Below are positions 58,714-64,000 of a DNA stretch of 64,000 nucleotides, piece by piece (position 1 is the stretch's first letter; each line of letters opens with the position of its first letter). The translations under genes and the position numbers were made by a program. A model generated the notes under the pieces. It worked only from the letters and a program-made list of their open reading frames with translations. It ran no database searches and had not been told where the DNA came from. This stretch comes from Polyangium sp. 6x1. Its GTDB lineage: Bacteria > Myxococcota_A > Polyangia > Polyangiales > Polyangiaceae. The stretch covers positions 46,130-110,129 of the forward strand of contig NZ_JARZHH010000037.1 in NCBI RefSeq assembly GCF_029946515.1, in the 5' to 3' direction.

Positions 58714-60345
58714 TCACATGAGCGGGAGCATGCCGGGCTTGCCGGCGACCACGGTCTCCTCGGGTAGTAGGGATCGCGGAGGACCGCTGAAGTACGAAAT
58801 CATCGCCGTGAGGTCCGCGATCTGCGGGTTGTCCTTGTTGCTGGGATCCGCGCACGTGTACTGCTCGTCGACGGTCATTCTACGCCAGCGCGCCCAGAAG
58901 GTTTGACCGGGCGCGTCGGCAAACCTCAGGTCCTGCAGCTCCTTGGGAAACTTCGAGGCGCCCGAGATAGGCACCCCGTTCCACTCGTTCTTCTTGCCGT
59001 CGATCTTGCGCCGCTCGAACACGGGCCCCGCATCGGCACCGTCGATCATCAGTGTCGAGCCCATGATGTGCGTCGGCTCGAGCAGCGTTTCGAGGCCCTT
59101 GTCTCGCAGCTCCGCCGCGAGGAGCTCCCGCACGGGCTTTCCCCGTGCACCCGCGGCGAGGAGCGCACGCGTGAATTCCGCGACGCGCGGAATACTCAGG
59201 ATCCAATACACGCGGGCGTCCTTTGCGGGCAGATTTCGAACGGACCAGATGTAACGGCAGAGCGAGAATCCCTTGCCCCCGTGATCCATGGGCAGAACGC
59301 GACTGATGAACCGCACGGTGCGCGAGGCATCCACGATCACGAGCTGCGCGAAGCCGAGAGGGCGCGCCGTCGCGAGGAACTTCACCTGCTCCTCCGAGGG
59401 CTCGGATGCTGGCAAGATCCCGACCCCGACCAGGATCTTGTTGAGGGCCGTCATCGTCCCCTTGATTCCTCCGTGATCCGCCGTACCTTGCTCGCTTTTT
59501 CCATCCCCGAGCGGCCCGGTGTCGATCCCCTGGAACTTCAGCGGTTCGTTGTCGGGGTAAATCCGGAGCACCGAGGCGATATGCGCTTGCCCTGCCTGAC
59601 TTCCCGAGTCGGGCCCCAGCGAATTGAAGGCGAAGACGCTGCCCGGGGTCAGCTTCAATTCGCCGAAGAGGCGCTTGACGTCGCGATAGCCTGCCTTTTC
59701 GATGTTCTTTCCATCTGGATCGACGCCCGAGCTAGCGATGTGCCAACGCTTTTCTTCGCCGGGCTTCGATTTGAAAATAGGCAGCCCGCCGGTTCCGGCT
59801 CCCGCTGTCATTCCCCGCTTGCCCATCTCCGAATGGGAGATGCCACGCGACATCGCGCAGAGCGTCGTGAGGTGCTGACACGCAAGAACGATTGGATACG
59901 CGGGATCAACCTCGTCTTTGTCGAGGCGTCGCATGATGTCCATGTCGTCCTTGCCACCGTCGGAGCCTTTCGTTCCGTAGCAGCCGGCCGTCCCGCCGTA
60001 GGCCGAGTACACGACGAGCTCGGAGAAGGCACGGGCCCACTTCTCCTCGTTCGAGGAGGGGAGTTGGCCCTGGTAGCCGTACTTGGAAGCCCACGCCTCA
60101 TCGAGCCCCATCTCGAGCCGCTCGCGAAGGTGGTCCATGAGGAGCTGGACGTTCTCCCGGAACTTCGATGGATCACTCAGGTCGGCGACGCGATTCGCTC
60201 GCTCGATGGATGTCTTGTAACGATCTTCCTTGCCCACGGATGCGAGCTTCACGGCGAGCGAGAGCCGTGGGACCGGCGCGTCCTTGTCGGAGACATGGGC
60301 CGGCTTGGAGAGGTCGACGTCTTGCTGGTTATTCGGCTTTGCCAT
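58714..60345 (-). CDS. Candidate type VI effector with a Cys/His papain-like pattern
   Basis: The 543-residue product has no signal peptide. GGAGGAGGT precedes its ATG, and it follows vgrG by 18 bases, the usual place for a VgrG-linked effector. YPIVLACQHLTTLCAMSRG (Cys156) lies in a predicted helix. It is followed after about 80 residues by GSVFAFNSLGP and then AGQAHIASVLRIYP (His255) in a strand. This order resembles NlpC/P60- or CHAP-type cysteine amidases. Paired with a peptidoglycan-binding VgrG, a cell-wall hydrolase is plausible but unproven. The last 250 residues are not recognised. Confidence 0.6.
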   Translation of the reverse strand: MAKPNNQQDVDLSKPAHVSDKDAPVPRLSLAVKLASVGKEDRYKTSIERANRVADLSDPSKFRENVQLLMDHLRERLEMGLDEAWASKYGYQGQLPSSNEEKWARAFSELVVYSAYGGTAGCYGTKGSDGGKDDMDIMRRLDKDEVDPAYPIVLACQHLTTLCAMSRGISHSEMGKRGMTAGAGTGGLPIFKSKPGEEKRWHIASSGVDPDGKNIEKAGYRDVKRLFGELKLTPGSVFAFNSLGPDSGSQAGQAHIASVLRIYPDNEPLKFQGIDTGPLGDGKSEQGTADHGGIKGTMTALNKILVGVGILPASEPSEEQVKFLATARPLGFAQLVIVDASRTVRFISRVLPMDHGGKGFSLCRYIWSVRNLPAKDARVYWILSIPRVAEFTRALLAAGARGKPVRELLAAELRDKGLETLLEPTHIMGSTLMIDGADAGPVFERRKIDGKKNEWNGVPISGASKFPKELQDLRFADAPGQTFWARWRRMTVDEQYTCADPSNKDNPQIADLTAMISYFSGPPRSLLPEETVVAGKPGMLPLM

Positions 60346-60363
60346 CGGCGCACCTCCTCCCGT

Positions 60364-63210
60364 TCAAGATCCGTAGACGTCTTGAAGCGCGGCCACCGTC
60401 GTCGCGTCGAGCTCGCCCGTCGCTTCGAGCCCGTGACTTTGGGCGTGATCCTTCTGAAACGCCGTGAGCGCGCTCTTTGTGTCGGCGTTCATCTCCTCGG
60501 TGGGTTTGCCGAAGTAGAACCCGAGTGCTCGCAACCGTGCCTGCGCCCCTTGCGGCGTATCGGCCGGCGGGACCTCCGCCATCGAGAGCGTGTAGAGCCG
60601 CTGCCTTCCGGTTGGATACTCGTCGACCCACAGCTTGATCACGACCTGCTTCACGCCCTTCGGGAGTTTCTGCTGCACGACGCCATCCGCATCCGTCGTG
60701 CCCTCGTACTTCAGCCCCTCCGCCATCAGGTGATACTTCTTGTTCGCGTAGGGCATCATGTACCAATCGCTCAGCTTGCACGAGAACGGCTGCGTTTCCT
60801 TGCGGTTCTCGTCCTCGTCCCCTTCGGGCTCGCCCGCGTCGCAGTTGAGCAGCACCTTGTCGCCCTTGATGCTCGCCTCCTTGTCGAGCTCCACGGACGC
60901 GCCCTCCGAGTAGAGGCTGATCTTCTTCGCGACGAGCTCGACCTCGCTGTCGAGGCTCAACGTCGGCCCCTTGCCCGACATGGTCGCCGACTGCGCCGCC
61001 TTCACGTCAATCGAGCTTCCGCGCAGCGTGATCCCGCTCGGCCCGATCTCGATCGCGCTCTGCCCGCACTCGATCACGAGCCCGCCCTCGGCCCGGAGCA
61101 CGAGCCGCTCCGAGGCGCCGATCGAGGCCGACCCGAACACGTACGTGTCACTCTGCGCCTCGCGCACACCATTGCCGATCACGACGCTATGATCGCCATC
61201 GACCGAGAGCGAGTGGTTCCTCACGACGTGCAGCGAAGCGTTCCCGCGCACCGTCGTGGTGTCGTCTCCGTCGATCGACGTCGTTCGGTTCTGCTTCACC
61301 GAGAGCCGCGCGTCGCCGTTCACCTGCACGCCCTGGTTGCCGAGCACCGCGAGCGTGTCGTCGCGGCCGACCTGCGCGCTCCGGTTCCCCACGACGTTCT
61401 CGACGCGATGGCCGCGAACATCACTCGTCTGGTTGCGCTCGATCACCTCGTCGAAGTCGCGCTGGGCATGCACGTACACCTGCTCACGCCCGGCGCTGTC
61501 CTCGAAGCTCAGCTCGTTGAACCCTTCGTCGCGCGGCGTGCTGCGCGTGCGCACGCCGCTCCGCGTCTTGTTCTGCGGCAACATGAACGGCGGCGGGTGC
61601 GTCGCGTTGTACGTGCAGCCCGTGACGATCGGGCAGTCCTGATCGCCGCCGAGGAACGTCACCATCACCTCCATTCCGATGCGCGGAATGAACTGGAACC
61701 CCCACGAAGCGCCGGACCACGTCTGCACGACGCGCAGCCAGCACGAGCTGTGCTCGTTGCGCTTGCCGTCCAGATCCCAGTGGAACTGCACTTTGATGCG
61801 CCCGTGCTCGTCGGTGTAGATCTCCTCGCCCTCGGGGCCGACGACGGTCGCCGATTCGAGCACCTGCCGCAGCGAGCGGCGAGGGCGCTTCGGGCGGAAG
61901 ACGACCGAGGCCGGGACGCACTCGAAGCGGTTCTGATAGACCCGCGGCCCGGCCTCGGTGCTCACGGTCGTGCTCGTGAGCTCGGGCGTGTGGCCCTCGT
62001 GCTCGACGCGCGTGGCGACGTACTCCTGGCTGAGCGAAGGGTTCGTCTCGGCGTCGAGGTGGAAGCGACGGCCTGGCGAGAGGTGCCGTACCGTGCTCGT
62101 GCCCTCGCCGTGCACGGCGTTGCGTCGGTGTTGCTCGAGCTCGACGCGGGCGCGCGTGGGGTTCACCTCGGGTTCATCGTACTCGCCACGATGCTCGTAG
62201 ACGCGCAGATCGCCCGCAACGGTCGTGGGCGTGTCGCTCGTGCGTAGGTCGACGGAAGCTTTCACGCCGACGCGCGGATCGGCGCTCGCCGAGGCGCTGA
62301 GGCTGAGGCCGTTTGCGGAGGCTTTCGCCTCGGATCGCAGGTCGAGCAGCGGGCGGCGGAAGTCGTAGTCGCGCAGGAGCGTGGAGCTCGGGCGAACCTT
62401 GCGGCGAAGCGAAAAGCTTGTGACCACGTCCTCGGGGGCGTTCGTCCCGGAGATGTCCCGAAGCGGGAGGTGCGGGCTCGGCGTGGTGGTCGCGGACGCG
62501 TACATCGACACGTCGCCGCTTGGCGAGACGGATGCGTTGATCTCCGCGCTGAACAAGGCTCCGCCGGGGAGCGCGGCGTACGCTTCCGCGCTGTCGCCGA
62601 ACACGACCGTCTCCGCGTGGTCGAGCGCCGCGGCGATCACGCCGCTGGCCGCGCCGGGGACGAAGTTCTCCAGGAGGCCCGAGGGCTGCTCGAACGTGTA
62701 GAACATCCCTTCCTCGGCGATGAGGCGCTGGATGAACGCGTAGTCGGACTCCTGGTACTGCACGCAGTAGGTGCGCGCCGGGTACGAGCGCGAGAGCTTG
62801 AAGGCTGCGCGGACGCCAGCCTGCTCGAGCACGGCGCCGATGATCTCGGGCACGGTGCGGTTCTGGAAGATGCGGCTCGTGACGCGGTGCTTGAGGAGCC
62901 AGAGGCGCGGGACCAGGCGGATCCGAATGGCGTAGCGGTCGCGGGCCTTGGTGGTGGCCTCGGGGGAAATGCTGGCGACGACGCCGTGGACGATGCGGGG
63001 GTTCTGGTCGTGGACGCGGATGACGAGGGTCGCGGGTTGGCCGAGGAGCGAGGTTTCGAGGAGGTCAAACGGGGGCGGGGCGGTGGCGAGGAGGTCGAAG
63101 GAGAAGGGTTTGGAGAGGGCTTCGCGGCCGCGGAAGGAGACGACGGCGAGGGAGAGGGCGCCGAGGGGGCCGAGGTGGAGTTCGAAGAGGGAGGTGCTGG
63201 ACGATATCAT
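60364..63210 (-). CDS. vgrG: VgrG (TssI) spike protein with C-terminal peptidoglycan-binding domain
   Basis: The 948-residue product has the VgrG N-terminal gp27-like part: SLFELHLGPLGALSLAVVSF, and VQYQESDYAFIQRLIAEEGM. The gp5 OB segment (about 465-555) includes DEHGRIKVQFHWDLDG, and a long beta-helix of short repeats (e.g. VRGNASLHVVRNHSLSVDGD) runs to about 770. After a Glu/Asp linker, an added domain (about 800-875) precedes a PG_binding_1-type module with QGAQARLRALGFYFGKPT and SALTAFQKDHAQSHGL (about 885-945). Start: AGGAG lies ten bases before the ATG at 63210; an ATG at 63234 has no such site. It is the first gene of the operon. Confidence 0.92.
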   Translation of the reverse strand: MISSSTSLFELHLGPLGALSLAVVSFRGREALSKPFSFDLLATAPPPFDLLETSLLGQPATLVIRVHDQNPRIVHGVVASISPEATTKARDRYAIRIRLVPRLWLLKHRVTSRIFQNRTVPEIIGAVLEQAGVRAAFKLSRSYPARTYCVQYQESDYAFIQRLIAEEGMFYTFEQPSGLLENFVPGAASGVIAAALDHAETVVFGDSAEAYAALPGGALFSAEINASVSPSGDVSMYASATTTPSPHLPLRDISGTNAPEDVVTSFSLRRKVRPSSTLLRDYDFRRPLLDLRSEAKASANGLSLSASASADPRVGVKASVDLRTSDTPTTVAGDLRVYEHRGEYDEPEVNPTRARVELEQHRRNAVHGEGTSTVRHLSPGRRFHLDAETNPSLSQEYVATRVEHEGHTPELTSTTVSTEAGPRVYQNRFECVPASVVFRPKRPRRSLRQVLESATVVGPEGEEIYTDEHGRIKVQFHWDLDGKRNEHSSCWLRVVQTWSGASWGFQFIPRIGMEVMVTFLGGDQDCPIVTGCTYNATHPPPFMLPQNKTRSGVRTRSTPRDEGFNELSFEDSAGREQVYVHAQRDFDEVIERNQTSDVRGHRVENVVGNRSAQVGRDDTLAVLGNQGVQVNGDARLSVKQNRTTSIDGDDTTTVRGNASLHVVRNHSLSVDGDHSVVIGNGVREAQSDTYVFGSASIGASERLVLRAEGGLVIECGQSAIEIGPSGITLRGSSIDVKAAQSATMSGKGPTLSLDSEVELVAKKISLYSEGASVELDKEASIKGDKVLLNCDAGEPEGDEDENRKETQPFSCKLSDWYMMPYANKKYHLMAEGLKYEGTTDADGVVQQKLPKGVKQVVIKLWVDEYPTGRQRLYTLSMAEVPPADTPQGAQARLRALGFYFGKPTEEMNADTKSALTAFQKDHAQSHGLEATGELDATTVAALQDVYGS

Positions 63211-63235
63211 GCACGGGCACTCCTGATTCGACATC

Positions 63236-64000
63236 GCGGAAATCAGAAGGGGTTACAAGACAGAAGCAAGATCCCCGCATGGGCTAGCAGCCCGTGGATC
63301 TACGCGACCGCAATCGCGCTCCCAACATTGCCCACCTCACCCGGGCGCATCCCGCGCCACGCGGCCCGGGAAAACCGTGCCAGTTGTCTCGACATGCCCC
63401 GCACCAGAGCCACCATGGCTGCCCATATCACCAAAACTGCAAGGGCAGAGCCCTTCCGGGCCGCGGCCAGGCCCCGCGGAGTCCCTGCGCCGAGGATTTG
63501 GCGTAGTACGAGCCCCAAGTTGAGCGCGGCGACATGGGCCAGGTAGCGTTTTCGCACATTCTCCCGGCCCCTGACTCGCACCCTCCTCATTCCGCCCGTC
63601 TCGCATACATGGGCGAATGTTCGCTCGATGAGCTCTCCACGTTTGCGTTGAAGAGCGCGCCCCTTCGGACGACGCACACGGTTTCGGTTCCCGTAAAACG
63701 CTTGCTGCATATCCCAGCCCTTGTCGACCCATTTGCGGACGGGCTGGCTCCTCTCGGGGACATAGGTGCGGTAACCGGACTCCTTCAACGATAGGAGCAG
63801 CTCGGCCTTGTGATACCCCTTGTCCGCCACGACCTCGATGACGGTTCGCTCGCGCTGTGCGTCGCTGATGCCGCCCTCCGGGGGCGGCTCGTCGTCCGAA
63901 TCGCGGTCCTTGCCGCTCTTCGCCTGCTCGACATTCGTGCGCGCCTGCTCCAGGCTTTGCGCCATCGTCGCTGGGTCAGCCTGGTCGGCTGAATATACCT
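63236..64000 (-). mobile_element. IS1182/IS5-like insertion sequence, partial
   Basis: The 3' part of an insertion sequence: the transposase C-terminal half and about 60 bases after its stop, including a small hairpin GGGCTAGCAGCCC (63281-63293). The element continues past the window. Its end abuts the vgrG promoter region. Confidence 0.6.
63300..64000 (-). CDS. IS1182/IS5-like DDE transposase, C-terminal part
   Basis: The open frame continues to the window edge without a stop, so the gene is cut by the window. Visible motifs: VIEVVADKGYHKAELLLSLK (the second catalytic Asp region), YGNRNRVRRPKGRALQRKRG, then LIERTFAHVCETGGMRRVRV, with the catalytic Glu in that block. The C-terminus continues NVRKRYLAHVAALNLGLVLR. 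The pattern fits the IS1182-like branch of the IS4/IS5 superfamily common in myxobacteria. The final 60 residues, rich in Arg and Ala, are unusual. Confidence 0.8.
   Translation of the reverse strand, partial: VYSADQADPATMAQSLEQARTNVEQAKSGKDRDSDDEPPPEGGISDAQRERTVIEVVADKGYHKAELLLSLKESGYRTYVPERSQPVRKWVDKGWDMQQAFYGNRNRVRRPKGRALQRKRGELIERTFAHVCETGGMRRVRVRGRENVRKRYLAHVAALNLGLVLRQILGAGTPRGLAAARKGSALAVLVIWAAMVALVRGMSRQLARFSRAAWRGMRPGEVGNVGSAIAVA

Noticed and set aside
58903..62247. Plus-strand open frame of 1114 codons opposite vgrG
   Set aside because: Antisense shadow; translation is Arg/His/Leu-rich without any family motif.

Overview
The window is high-GC DNA with the codon bias of a large-genome myxobacterium. 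The most likely source is the Polyangiaceae (Polyangium/Sorangium type). This is inferred from the cysteine-rich DUF4215 repeat protein, a Ser/Thr kinase fused to a sulfatase-modifying-type domain, many small lipoproteins, an RsbR/S/T/X stressosome cluster and a large VgrG locus. No database search was possible, so all family names rest on motifs read by eye.

Layout. 1-1.2 kb: start of an exported protein, a KGG/Em-like stress peptide, hairpins, one copy of an 87-bp dispersed repeat, and a Gln-rich exported protein. 1.5-6.5 kb: a disulfide/thiol operon (VKOR-thioredoxin fusion, OmpA-like protein, TlpA-like lipoprotein), then a Pkn2-type kinase with an FGE domain. 6.6-7.8 kb: four tandem tiny lipoproteins. 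7.8-10.1 kb: YkgJ-like protein, glutamine amidotransferase, TetR regulator. 10.2-16.7 kb: a two-gene CoA activase/dehydratase-like operon behind a TetR-type palindrome, plus a PhnD-like protein. 16.6-24.7 kb: small thiol-fold lipoprotein operon, acidic beta-rich protein, aspartokinase, TPR protein, orphan MlaC. 24.7-31.8 kb: PilS-like kinase and PilC, serine hydrolase, ABC1 kinase, second repeat copy, M48 protease. 31.9-37.4 kb: three tandem AIM24 paralogues, double-FHA membrane protein, SGNH hydrolase. 37.4-40.6 kb: stressosome operon. 40.9-47.1 kb: lipase, lipoproteins, DUF4215 protein, YggX.

At 47.4 kb lies ssrA (tmRNA), with promoter, alanine-type acceptor stem and the tag ANDNAYALAA. A tyrosine recombinase gene runs antisense into the ssrA 3' end, which marks the edge of an integrated element. 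The recombinase 5' end is joined to a broken IS66 tnpB, and two 512-bp IS66 left ends lie in tandem beside it. From 50.3 to 63.2 kb a single-direction, mostly translationally coupled operon encodes VgrG with a C-terminal peptidoglycan-binding domain, a candidate Cys/His effector, two WD40 lipoproteins, a second unrecognised protein, a PAAR-like tip and a protein with repeated ALPF motifs. This operon is the best candidate for an undescribed system: a peptidoglycan-targeting type VI secretion cargo module. A partial IS1182-like transposase closes the window.
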